Shown here: in pieces, positions 25,893 through 33,777 of the stretch | Position numbering within the stretch: the first letter of the stretch is position 1 | Layout: each line of letters opens with the position of its first letter | DNA from: Amycolatopsis sp. CA-230715 | Lineage (GTDB): Bacteria; Actinomycetota; Actinomycetes; Mycobacteriales; Pseudonocardiaceae | Length of the DNA stretch: 64,000 nucleotides | Assembly (NCBI RefSeq): GCF_018736145.1 | Contig: NZ_CP059997.1 | Span: forward strand, 1,115,501 to 1,179,500 | Reading direction: 5' to 3' | The notes under the pieces: model-generated | Told to the model about the DNA's origin: nothing | The model's database searches: none | Seen by the model: only the letters and a program-made list of their open reading frames with translations | Translations under genes and position numbers: made by a program

Positions 25893-25909
25893 CTGTCCAC
25901 TATAGACAG
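25893..25909 (+). terminator. Small hairpin after folE
   Basis: CTGTC at 25893-25897 pairs with GACAG at 25905-25909 around a seven-base loop, starting four bases after the folE stop. It is a variant of the recurrent TCCACTGTGGA palindrome. The stem is short, so efficient termination is doubtful. Confidence 0.4.
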
Positions 25910-25960
25910 ATGCATTTCGCCTGACGCCCCGAAAGGTGCTCCTGCAGAGATTTCTCGCCT

Positions 25961-26012
25961 GCCCTGAAAGTGGTTTCAGGGCACCCAGCGCCCCGAAAGC
26001 CACTTTCGGGGC
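25961..26012. repeat. Palindromic repeat cluster, locus B
   Basis: GCCCTGAAA at 25961-25969 mirrors TTTCAGGGC at 25974-25982. GCCCCGAAA at 25990-25998 mirrors TTTCGGGGC at 26004-26012. A half copy (GCCCCGAAAGG) lies at 25926. These match the family seen at loci A and C and lie between the convergent folE and alarmone-synthetase genes, where they could also act as terminators. Confidence 0.7.
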
Positions 26013-26055
26013 ACTTCCGGCAACGCTGTGACTTCCGGCAACGCTGTGACTCCGG
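26013..26055. repeat. 18-bp tandem repeat beside locus B
   Basis: ACTTCCGGCAACGCTGTG occurs twice without a gap (26013-26030 and 26031-26048) and is followed by the first bases of a third degenerate copy. It ends 29 bp before the stop of the alarmone-synthetase gene. No coding sense. Confidence 0.75.
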
Positions 26056-26083
26056 GGCCTGCAGCAACGCGGACTCCGGAGGG

Positions 26084-26779
26084 TCAGCGCAATCGGTGGT
26101 GCAGGGCTTGCATCCGCTCGTCGAGTTGTGCCGCGATCCTCGCGGTCGACGCGAGTTCGTCGGCGAAATCCGCCGGGACCTGATCGTCGTACTTGTAGAA
26201 GAGCTTGTGCTCCAGGGTCGCCCAGAAGTCCATCGCGATGGTGCGGAGCTGGACCTCGACCTTGACGTGCTCGACCTTCGACGACAGGAACACCGGGATG
26301 CGCACGATCAGGTGCAGGCTCCGGTACCCGTTCGCCTTCGGCTCGGCGATGTAGTCCTTGCTCAGGAGCAGTTCCACGTCGTGCTGGCCGCTCAGCATTT
26401 CCGCGACCCGGTACACGTCGGAGACGAACGGGCAGATCACCCGCACCCCGGCGATGTCGTCGAGGTGCTCGGCGATCGTGTCGAGGCTCACGTCGGCACC
26501 GCCGACGTCGAAACCCTTGCGCCGCATCTTCGCGGTGATCGCCTCCGGCCGCTTGACCCGGCTGGTGACGTGCTCGATCGGGTCGTGCCGGTGCACGAAG
26601 TCGAATTCCTCGCTGAGGATGCGCAGCTTTGTGAGCAGTTCTTCGACGGCGAACTTGTACACCAGCAGGAACCGGGACAGCTGGCGGTACAGCTCGATCA
26701 CGGGCTCGTCCAGCCGCTGGCCGATCACCTCGGCAGGCGCGCCGCGCACCACCACGTCGGCCCGCGAGTTCTCGTTCAT
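26084..26779 (-). CDS. Small alarmone synthetase (RelA/SpoT synthetase domain)
   Basis: 231 residues with only the (p)ppGpp synthetase domain and no hydrolase, TGS or ACT part, like RelP/RelQ proteins. It should move pyrophosphate from ATP to GDP or GTP. DDIAGVRVICPFVSDVYRVAEML, SKDYIAEPKANGYRSLHLIV and EVQLRTIAMDFWATLEHKL are the conserved synthetase motifs. It is divergent from the FtsW/RodA gene across 151 bp. An expressed small synthetase next to a cell-wall elongation gene suggests a tie to envelope stress, but that is inference. Confidence 0.9.
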   Translation of the reverse strand: MNENSRADVVVRGAPAEVIGQRLDEPVIELYRQLSRFLLVYKFAVEELLTKLRILSEEFDFVHRHDPIEHVTSRVKRPEAITAKMRRKGFDVGGADVSLDTIAEHLDDIAGVRVICPFVSDVYRVAEMLSGQHDVELLLSKDYIAEPKANGYRSLHLIVRIPVFLSSKVEHVKVEVQLRTIAMDFWATLEHKLFYKYDDQVPADFADELASTARIAAQLDERMQALHHRLR

Positions 26780-26930
26780 CGCCTGTTTTCCATCGCCCCA
26801 CGGACAGTTCCTCTACGAAGAGAACGAGGGTAGCAACGCCGGAGTTCCCCGCCGTCCCGGTGTCCACTTTGGTCTCACGGCGCGAGATCGACTCAGCTTC
26901 CGCTCAGCGAACCCTGCCTATCCTCGCCCC

Positions 26931-28253
26931 ATGGCCGCCCCTCCTGCCCCGCGCGGACGAGCGGCGCGCACGGCGATGACCGCCTGGCTGTCCAGGCCGC
27001 TGGCTTCGTTCCACCTGCTGCTCGCGCTCTGCGGGCTGCTCACCGTGCTCGGCGTGATCATGGTGCTGTCCGCGTCCGCGGTGTCCTCCTACGACGCGCA
27101 GACCGGGTCCGGGGTGTACGCGCAGTTCCAGAAGCACCTGATGTTCGTGGCGATCGGCGCGGTGGCGTGCTGGGTCGGCCTGCGGGTGCCGCTGCGCCGG
27201 ATCAGGCGGCTTTCGCCGTCGCTGATGCTGGTGTGCCTCGCCGCGCTGGTGCTGGTGCTCACCCCGCTGGGCGCGAGCGCGGACGGCGCGCAGCGGTGGT
27301 TTTCCCTCGGCCCGTTCTCGGTGCAGCCGGTCGAGCTGGCCAAGGTCGCGCTCACCCTGTGGGGCGCGCACATCCTCGTGCTCAAGGCCGACGTGCTGCA
27401 CCACTGGCGGCACCTGCTGGTCCCGGTCGTGCCGGTGGCGCTCGTGCTGGTCGCGCTCGTGATGGCCCAGCCCAACCTCAGCGGCACGATCACGCTCGGC
27501 GTGGTCGTGCTGGCGCTGCTGTGGTTCGCCGGCGCCCCGAAACGGCTGTTCGTGGTGCTCTTCCTCGCCGGTGGCGCCGGTGTGCTGACGCTGGCGCTGA
27601 CCGCGGAGTACCGGCTCGCGCGCGTGCTGTCCTTCCTCTCCCCCGACCCCGACGGCGCGGGCAGTTCCTACCAGGCGACGCAGGCGCAGTACGCGCTCGC
27701 CGACGGGGGCCTGTTCGGCGTCGGCCTCGGGTCGGGGCAGTCGAAGTGGCAGTACCTGCCCAACGTGCACAACGACTTCATCTTCGCGCTCATCGGCGAG
27801 GAGCTCGGCTTCGTCGGCTGCGTCGTCGTGCTCGCCCTGTTCGGCGGGCTGGCGGTCGTCGGCCTCCGCATCGCCACCCGGAACACCGACCCGTGGATCC
27901 GGATGGTCGCGGGCACCTCGACGGTGTTCCTCACCGTCCAGGCCGCGATCAACGTCGGCTACGTCGTCGGCCTGCTGCCGGTGACCGGCGTGACGCTGCC
28001 GCTGGTCTCCTACGGCGGGACTTCGCTGGTGGTCACCATGCTGCTGGTCGGAATCCTCGCGAACGCCGCGCGCCACGAACCCGACGCCGTCGGCGCGCTG
28101 CGCTCGACCGGCCCCGGCAGGCTCGGCCGCCTGCTCCGGCTGCCCGCGCCGGAGCCGTACCGCCCGAGGGCCCGCCGGACGGTGCTAACCGGCCGACGCC
28201 GCGATCGACGCCAGCAGGAGGTCCAAGGTCGCGGAGAACGGCGTTTCCGGTAG
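26931..28253 (+). CDS. FtsW/RodA/SpoVE-family peptidoglycan polymerase
   Basis: 440 residues from the ATG at 26931, with about ten membrane segments. SEDS proteins polymerise lipid II with a partner class B penicillin-binding protein. GASADGAQRWFSLGPFSVQPVELAKVA and MAQPNLSGTITLG match conserved loops, and LPNVHNDFIFALIGEELGFVG is the signature segment. LPVTGVTLPLVSYGGTSLV is the near C-terminal motif. The Gly-Gly-Thr-Ser form of that motif fits FtsW/SpoVE better than RodA. No penicillin-binding protein is adjacent, so it is probably an accessory copy. The 3' end overlaps the convergent TetR gene by 69 bp, making a basic tail. Confidence 0.88.
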   Translation: MAAPPAPRGRAARTAMTAWLSRPLASFHLLLALCGLLTVLGVIMVLSASAVSSYDAQTGSGVYAQFQKHLMFVAIGAVACWVGLRVPLRRIRRLSPSLMLVCLAALVLVLTPLGASADGAQRWFSLGPFSVQPVELAKVALTLWGAHILVLKADVLHHWRHLLVPVVPVALVLVALVMAQPNLSGTITLGVVVLALLWFAGAPKRLFVVLFLAGGAGVLTLALTAEYRLARVLSFLSPDPDGAGSSYQATQAQYALADGGLFGVGLGSGQSKWQYLPNVHNDFIFALIGEELGFVGCVVVLALFGGLAVVGLRIATRNTDPWIRMVAGTSTVFLTVQAAINVGYVVGLLPVTGVTLPLVSYGGTSLVVTMLLVGILANAARHEPDAVGALRSTGPGRLGRLLRLPAPEPYRPRARRTVLTGRRRDRRQQEVQGRGERRFR

Positions 28254-28859
28254 CTGCGCGACGAGTTCGCCCGCGGTGTCCGCGATCGCCGGGTACTCGC
28301 GGGCAGGCAGCTTCTGGTACACCTCGCGCCAGGTCGCCTCCTCGCCGGGGTCGCCGATCGACACCGCGGAGTCCAGCGCGGCGAAGGCGAGCACGGTGCT
28401 GATCAGGCAGTGGTAGTGGCGCACCGCGGTGGCCCGGTCGAACCCCGCGCCGCGCAGGATGCCGAGGATCAGCTCCACCGCCGCCACCTCGTGCCGCCGC
28501 CCGGTCACTCGCGACGTGACGAGCAGTGCCGCTCGCGGATGCGCCCGGTTCGCCCGGTACACCCGTTCCGCGATCGCGCGCAGATCGGCCAGCCAGTCCC
28601 CGCTCGGTGCGAACCCGGCGAAGGTCCGGCCGATCAGCTCGTCGGCGACCGCGAGCACGAGCTGGTGCTTGTCCGCGAAGTAGCCGTAGACGGCGGTGGC
28701 GTCCGCGCCGAGCGCCGCGCCGAGGCGCCGCATCGACAGCCCTTCGGTCCCGTGCAGCTCGATCAGCCGCACCGCGGTGTCCACGATCAGCTCTTCGGAA
28801 AGCACCTGGCCACCGCGGGTGGGACGGCGGCGGGTCCGGTGCCTCGGCACTCGGGTCAC
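28185..28859 (-). CDS. TetR-family transcriptional regulator
   Basis: About 224 residues from the GTG at 28859; the GTG at 28850 is also possible and neither has a clear ribosome site. LSMRRLGAALGADATAVYGYFADKHQLVLAVADELI is the DNA-binding domain, followed by a TetR_C-like ligand domain. It is divergent from the secretory lipase gene; TCAACACCATTGA at 28876-28888 in the gap is a small inverted repeat that may be its site. The stop overlaps the FtsW/RodA gene by 69 bp. Confidence 0.83.
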   Translation of the reverse strand: MTRVPRHRTRRRPTRGGQVLSEELIVDTAVRLIELHGTEGLSMRRLGAALGADATAVYGYFADKHQLVLAVADELIGRTFAGFAPSGDWLADLRAIAERVYRANRAHPRAALLVTSRVTGRRHEVAAVELILGILRGAGFDRATAVRHYHCLISTVLAFAALDSAVSIGDPGEEATWREVYQKLPAREYPAIADTAGELVAQLPETPFSATLDLLLASIAASAG

Positions 28860-28947
28860 GGCGGGAGAGCTTATATCAACACCATTGACGCAGTGTGCGC
28901 CTGCCGATTTCCTTGGCCCCGTCGGACAATCTCGAAAGGACGGCGGC

Positions 28948-30150
28948 ATGAAGCACTTCCGGGCAGGACCCTTGCTGGTCGCGCTGGGACTCGCGCTGGC
29001 GGCGTGCGGCACGAACACGCCCCCGGACCCTGGCGAGGCGGCCAAGGCCGAGGAAACCGCGAACGCCCTGCCCCGCGACGCCTTCTACGACACGCCGCCC
29101 GACACCGCGGCCGCGGGCACCCCGCTCCGTGCCGAACCCTTCACCCGATGGCAGCTTCCCGCAGGCGCGTCCGGCACCCGCCTGGTCTACGATTCCCGCT
29201 CCGCGCAAGGAAAACCCGTGGCCGCCTCCGCCGCCGTGCTCACGCCGGCCGGGCCGCCGCCGCCGGGTGGCTGGCCCGTCGTCGCGTGGGCGCACGGCAC
29301 CAGCGGCGTGGCCGCGCGGTGCGCGCCGTCGCTGATGAAGGACCTGTACTACCCCGACGTCATCCCGGAATGGCTCAACCGGGGTTATGCCGTGGTGGCC
29401 GCGGACTACTCCGGGCTCGGTGCCGGGAACGGCCACGAGTACCTGACCCTCACCGCGAACGCGGCCGACGTCCGGTACGCGGTCGCCGCGGCACGCCGGG
29501 CCGTTCCCGGGCTCGGCGAGCGCTGGGTCGCGGTCGGGCACTCCCAGGGCGGGCAAACCGCGTGGGGCGTGGCGCGCCAGGAGGCCGCCGCGCCGACCGG
29601 CGGCTTCCTCGGCGCGGTGGCGCTGGCGCCGGTGACCCCGTACGACCAGCTTCAGTCCACAGTGGCCGACCACAAAGGACAGGGCCAGTACCTCGCCTAC
29701 GTGGCGAGCTCGATCGCCTTGCAGTACCCGGGTTTCCGCCCAGCCGACATGCTCACCGAGGCCGGGATGCGGGACTACGACCGGTACCTGCACGACGGGT
29801 GCTGGAGCTACGGGCGCGCCATCGGCGGCGACGGCACCCCGCGGCGGCTGCTGCGGCCCGGCTGGCCGGAGCGGGCCGCGGTGAAGGAGTTCCTCGCGCG
29901 CAACCGCTACACGTCCGAGCCGCTGGCGGGACCGCTCTTCGTCGCCGCGGGGACCGCGGACGAAGACGTCGCCGCGCCGACCGTCGAAGCGGTGGCCGCC
30001 GAGCAGTGCGGACGGCACACCCCGGTGTCCTACCACCGGTACCCCGGTGACCACAGCGGGATCGTCTCCGAGTCCATGGCCGATCAGGCCCGGTGGGTTC
30101 ACGACCGGTTCGCCGGCGCGCCCGCGCCCAGCACCTGCGGCACGCCGTGA
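28948..30150 (+). CDS. Secretory lipase-family lipoprotein
   Basis: 400 residues from the ATG at 28948. The N-terminus ends in LALAAC, a lipobox, so the protein is probably exported and lipid-anchored at Cys21. The body is an alpha/beta hydrolase of the secretory lipase (LIP) family: WAHGTSGVAARCAPS near the oxyanion region, GHSQGGQ with the nucleophile serine, and a late YPGDHSGI histidine. Substrates in the family are esters and triglycerides. The divergent TetR gene is its likely regulator. Confidence 0.87.
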   Translation: MKHFRAGPLLVALGLALAACGTNTPPDPGEAAKAEETANALPRDAFYDTPPDTAAAGTPLRAEPFTRWQLPAGASGTRLVYDSRSAQGKPVAASAAVLTPAGPPPPGGWPVVAWAHGTSGVAARCAPSLMKDLYYPDVIPEWLNRGYAVVAADYSGLGAGNGHEYLTLTANAADVRYAVAAARRAVPGLGERWVAVGHSQGGQTAWGVARQEAAAPTGGFLGAVALAPVTPYDQLQSTVADHKGQGQYLAYVASSIALQYPGFRPADMLTEAGMRDYDRYLHDGCWSYGRAIGGDGTPRRLLRPGWPERAAVKEFLARNRYTSEPLAGPLFVAAGTADEDVAAPTVEAVAAEQCGRHTPVSYHRYPGDHSGIVSESMADQARWVHDRFAGAPAPSTCGTP

Positions 30151-30155
30151 CCTCC

Positions 30156-30674
30156 TCAGGGCAGCGGGTCGGTCCGCAGCAGGCCGTACACCACGTCGTC
30201 GCGCCATTCGCCGTCGCGCCAGATGGCTCCGCGCGTCACGCCCTCGCGGAGGAAACCGGCCTTCTCCAGCGCTTTCTGCTCGGCCGCGTTGGCGATCTCG
30301 GTGCTGGCCTCGACGCGGTGCGCGGTCGTGTGCGCGAACAGGTAGCGCGCGAGGAGGCGGTGCGCGCGCGTGCCGTGGCCCCTGCCCCGCGCGGCGGGAA
30401 GCAGCGCGATCCCGAGGTTCCAGCAGGAGGACCGCGGCCCGGAAACCCGCCGCCACCACGAAACGAACCCGAGCCGCTCCTCGCCGGCGACCACGAGCAA
30501 CATGCCTTGGTTCTCGCCGAGCATCCGGTTCTCCGCCCACCGCTGCCGGAACCGCCCGAGGTCCCACCAGCCGAACCACGAGTACTCCCCCGCGGCCGCC
30601 CTGTCCTCGGTGAGGCTCTCCAGCATGTCGAGATCGTCTTCGCGCACCGGCCGCAACGCCGTTTCCTCATCCAT
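30156..30674 (-). CDS. GNAT-family N-acetyltransferase
   Basis: 172 residues from the ATG at 30674. LRPVREDDLDMLESL opens the fold, and GIALLPAARGRGHGTRAHRLLARYLF contains the acetyl-CoA motif (R/Q)xxGxG/A in the form RGRGHG. The C-terminal NAAEQKALEKAGFLREGVTRGAIWRDGEWRDDVVYGLL is typical of RimJ/RimL-like enzymes, which acetylate amino groups of proteins, amino acids or small molecules. The substrate is not predictable. It is convergent with the lipase gene (five bases between stops). Confidence 0.88.
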   Translation of the reverse strand: MDEETALRPVREDDLDMLESLTEDRAAAGEYSWFGWWDLGRFRQRWAENRMLGENQGMLLVVAGEERLGFVSWWRRVSGPRSSCWNLGIALLPAARGRGHGTRAHRLLARYLFAHTTAHRVEASTEIANAAEQKALEKAGFLREGVTRGAIWRDGEWRDDVVYGLLRTDPLP

Positions 30675-30725
30675 TCCGCGATGATGCCCGATTCGGACGG
30701 GATGCGCACCGTCCATTGTGGAGTA

Positions 30726-31232
30726 TCAGCCGAACGCGGTGGCGGTGGTGTGGCCGACGAACAGTTCCGCGGCAGCCCACGGCACCACGGCCATCGCGCT
30801 GCCCAGGGTGAATCTTCGGTGCGGCATGGCTGCCGAACCCGCGACCCTCGGCATGATCGTGCGCACGCCTGCGACGCATCGGCCCGCCATCACCGCCGGG
30901 AGGCCGTAGCGGGCGACAGCCGTTTCGAGCCGTTCCCATCTCGCCTCGCCGAACCGGCGGCCGACGCCCGTCTCCCGCAACCGCGGCCCCCAGCGCCTGC
31001 CCTCCAGATAGGCGAGCTGATCCCCGAGCACGGCCGCCGCCGCCACGTCGGCCATCGCCAGCCACAGGTTCACCACTCCGCGCTGCGCGAGAAACCCCAG
31101 AAGAAGCAAAGTGGACAAAGTCGGGAACACGATACCGGGGAGCAAAGCGGTTTCGCTCACCACGATCACCGCGGCGACCAGGTAGACCAGCGGGGCGGGC
31201 AGCTCACTGACCCAGTGCAGCAGGGCGTTCAC
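30726..31232 (-). CDS. DedA/VTT-family membrane protein
   Basis: 168 residues from a GTG at 31232. VIVVSETALLPGIVFPTLSTLLLLGFLA, GDQLAYLEGRRWG and RCVAGVRTIMPRVAGSAAMP are the conserved DedA segments; the last holds the arginines needed for lipid-carrier transport. Members flip phospholipids or undecaprenyl phosphate. The gene overlaps the upstream methyltransferase gene by 29 bp, so the two are likely co-translated. It is somewhat shorter than the 200-residue norm at its C-terminus. Confidence 0.87.
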   Translation of the reverse strand: MNALLHWVSELPAPLVYLVAAVIVVSETALLPGIVFPTLSTLLLLGFLAQRGVVNLWLAMADVAAAAVLGDQLAYLEGRRWGPRLRETGVGRRFGEARWERLETAVARYGLPAVMAGRCVAGVRTIMPRVAGSAAMPHRRFTLGSAMAVVPWAAAELFVGHTTATAFG

Positions 31233-31821
31233 CGCGTGCTCCGATCACGGCACCGGCGACCGGCAGCGCGGCGCGGTAAGCGAAGGCGGGCGGCAGGTTC
31301 GGCCAGACCAGCGCGCTGCGTTCGAGCACCGCGAAGCTCGCGCGCAACGACGCGAGGAACCGGCGCGCGGGCGGGGTCCACGCCGTGTGCGCGTAGGCGA
31401 AGGTGGTGAACCGCCCTTCCGGGTGCAGGATCCTGGTGGCCTGGCCGAGGATCCGGCGCTGCAGGCGCTCGGGCATGGCGGTCCAGGGCAGCCCGGACAC
31501 CACCGCGTCGACGGGGCCGTCGACGTGCTCGGCGAGTGCTTCCGCGGAACCTTCGACGACGGTGACGGGAAGGTGCGCGTACCGGGCGCGCAGCTCGGCG
31601 GCGAGCCTCGGGTTGATCTCGACCGCGACGAGGCGGGCTCCGCGCGCCAGCCTGCTCAGCACGGCGCCGGTGAACACCCCCGTGCCCGGCCCGAGTTCGA
31701 CGACGGTGCGGGCGCGTTCCAACCCGATCCCGGTGGTCATGGTCTCGGCCAGCCGCGGCGAACTCGCGGCGACCGCACCGGTGCGCATGGGATGGCGGAG
31801 GAACTCATTGATGATCGGCAT
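31204..31821 (-). CDS. SAM-dependent methyltransferase (phospholipid/rRNA-dimethylase-like)
   Basis: 205 residues from the ATG at 31821. FLRHPMRTGAVAASSPRLAETM followed by VVELGPGTGVFTGAVL is the opening shared with PmtA-type phospholipid N-methyltransferases and rRNA adenine dimethylases. SGLPWTAMP replaces the NPPY-like catalytic motif. Coupling to the overlapping DedA gene makes a lipid substrate attractive, but this is inference. Cytoplasmic. Confidence 0.83.
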   Translation of the reverse strand: MPIINEFLRHPMRTGAVAASSPRLAETMTTGIGLERARTVVELGPGTGVFTGAVLSRLARGARLVAVEINPRLAAELRARYAHLPVTVVEGSAEALAEHVDGPVDAVVSGLPWTAMPERLQRRILGQATRILHPEGRFTTFAYAHTAWTPPARRFLASLRASFAVLERSALVWPNLPPAFAYRAALPVAGAVIGARGERPAALGQ

Positions 31822-31950
31822 GCCAAGACGCTAAAAGCCACCGGGTCGACCCGCATCAGTCATCCCGACCGGTCTCCTCCTCCCGGGGGACGACCCACCC
31901 CCTCCCGCAGGACGACGCGAGCCGACTGGTAGTGGGCCTACGGTCGGGGC

Positions 31951-33105
31951 GTGCGCCGACTCGTCCTGTGGTCCCGCGCCCACGCGTGGGTCGCGGATCT
32001 GCCGCTGTACGCGGTTTTCGCCGTGCTGGCACCGGCACCGAGCTCGCTGGTGCCGTATCCGGTGCTGCTCGTCCCGTACCTCTTCCTGCTGCCGCTGCCC
32101 TTCCGGCGGAAGCATCCGAAGAGCGCGGCGGTACTGGTGCTGTGCGGCGTCGCCGCAGGGTACCTCACCGAGGTCTGGGCCCACGACCGCGGCCGCGGCG
32201 AGCTGGCGGCGGCGATCGCGCTGTGCACCGTGGTCCGGCTCGGACACCGGCGGTTCGCCGCGCTGACCGCGTGCGGCATCTTCGCGCTGGAGACATTTTG
32301 GACACTGCGCTGGGGTGTCGGGCTGCTCGGCTACACCGCGTTCCTCACCTCGGTGCCGGTGCAGGTCGCGGCGTGGACGCTGGGCGAGTACGGGCGCGCC
32401 AAGGAAACCCTGGCAGGCGAACAGGAACGCGGTGCCGCGCTCGCGGAGTCCGAACGGGACGCGCTCGCCAGGGCGGCCGCCGCCGAAGAGCGCACGCGCA
32501 TCGCCCGCGAGTTGCACGACGTGCTCGCCCACAGCGTGAGCGTGATCGTGGTCAACGCCGAGGGCGCCAAACTGATGCGGCACCACGACCCCGGCACCGT
32601 CGGACGCACGCTCGACACGATCAGCCGCACCGGCCGCGACGCGCTCGGCGAGCTGCGCAGGCTGCTCGAAGTGCTGCACGCGAGCGAGCCCGCGCGCCGT
32701 CCACAACCGACGGTCGCGGAGCTGGAAGGCCTGGTGACCAAGGTCAACGCGGGCGGACGGGCGGTCGCGCTGGAGGTCGAGGGCGATCCCGGCGCCCTGC
32801 CGGAAAGCGCCGGGGTGCAGGCCTACCGGATCGTCCAAGAAGGACTGACCAACCTGCTGCGGCACGCGCCGTCCGACGCGACCGGTCGGGTCGTCGTGCG
32901 CTGCTCACCCGGGCTCGTCCTGATCGAGGTGACCAACTCCGGCGGGAGCGCCCCGCCCGCGCCGCGGCTGCCCTCGGGCGGGCGAGGTCTTGCCGGGATG
33001 CGGCAACGGGTCGAGCTGTTCCACGGGGCGCTGGACGCGGGCCCGACGGCGGACGGCGGCTACCGCGTCCGCGCGAGCCTCGTCCTCGACCGGGCGGCGG
33101 CGTGA
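31951..33105 (+). CDS. Sensor histidine kinase (NarL/DesK-type)
   Basis: 384 residues from a GTG at 31951. Four or five membrane segments fill residues 15-145, with no large outside sensor domain. A coiled-coil stretch follows, then the HisKA_3 box RIARELHDVLAHSVSVIVVNAEGA with His189 as phosphate acceptor, and the ATPase domain with GGRGLAGMRQRVELF. It overlaps the response-regulator gene in TGATG and forms a two-component system with it. Intramembrane sensing of envelope or membrane change is the common pattern for this type. Confidence 0.92.
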   Translation: MRRLVLWSRAHAWVADLPLYAVFAVLAPAPSSLVPYPVLLVPYLFLLPLPFRRKHPKSAAVLVLCGVAAGYLTEVWAHDRGRGELAAAIALCTVVRLGHRRFAALTACGIFALETFWTLRWGVGLLGYTAFLTSVPVQVAAWTLGEYGRAKETLAGEQERGAALAESERDALARAAAAEERTRIARELHDVLAHSVSVIVVNAEGAKLMRHHDPGTVGRTLDTISRTGRDALGELRRLLEVLHASEPARRPQPTVAELEGLVTKVNAGGRAVALEVEGDPGALPESAGVQAYRIVQEGLTNLLRHAPSDATGRVVVRCSPGLVLIEVTNSGGSAPPAPRLPSGGRGLAGMRQRVELFHGALDAGPTADGGYRVRASLVLDRAAA

Positions 33106-33758
33106 TGGCGGGCGTGCTGATCTGCGACGACCAGGAACTGGTGCGGTTCGGCATGCGGATGATCGTGGCGAGCCAACCCGATCTGACCGTCGTGGGCGAA
33201 TGCGCCGACGGCGCGGAGGCGGTCGAGGCGGCCGGGCGGCTACGGCCCGAGGTGGTCCTGATGGACGTGCGGATGCCGGTGCTCGACGGGGTCGCCGCGA
33301 CCGCGAAGATCTGCGCGGCGCACCCGGAAGCGCGCGTGCTGGTGATCACCACCTTCGATCTCGACGAATACGCCTACGCCGCGCTTCGCGCCGGTGCCAG
33401 CGGGTTCCTAGTGAAGGACGCGCCTGCCGACGAGATACTGGTCGCGATCCGCGGCGTGCTGCGCGGCGACGCGATGGTCTCCCCCTCGGTCACCCGCCGC
33501 CTGCTCGACCGCTACCTCACCGGCGACGGCCACGCGGACCGCGCGAAGCTCGGTGCGCTCACCGAACGGGAGACCGAGGTGCTCGGCCTGCTCGGCAAGG
33601 GACTCGCGAACTCCGAGATCGCCGCCTCGCTGTTCATCGGGGAGACCACCGTGAAGACCCACGTCGGCCGCATCCTGACCAAACTGGACCTGCGGGACCG
33701 GGTGCACGCCGTGGTGTTCGCCTACGAAAGCGGGCTCGTGCGGCCGGGCTCCGCTTAG
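33105..33758 (+). CDS. NarL/FixJ-family response regulator
   Basis: 217 residues. The receiver domain has the acidic pair Asp8-Asp9, phosphorylation site Asp54 in LMDVRMP and the lysine in LVKDAP. The C-terminal LuxR-type helix-turn-helix is LTERETEVLGLLGKGLANSEIAASLFIGETTVKTHVGRILTKL. Translationally coupled to the kinase gene. Targets cannot be read from the sequence; the adjacent SDR-barrel fusion gene is convergent, so not an obvious one. Confidence 0.93.
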   Translation: MAGVLICDDQELVRFGMRMIVASQPDLTVVGECADGAEAVEAAGRLRPEVVLMDVRMPVLDGVAATAKICAAHPEARVLVITTFDLDEYAYAALRAGASGFLVKDAPADEILVAIRGVLRGDAMVSPSVTRRLLDRYLTGDGHADRAKLGALTERETEVLGLLGKGLANSEIAASLFIGETTVKTHVGRILTKLDLRDRVHAVVFAYESGLVRPGSA

Positions 33759-33777
33759 GACAGTCCACAAACGACAC

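Noticed and set aside
26931..28253. Division cluster around the FtsW/RodA gene
   Set aside because: No mur, ftsZ or penicillin-binding protein gene is adjacent, so it is probably an accessory copy.
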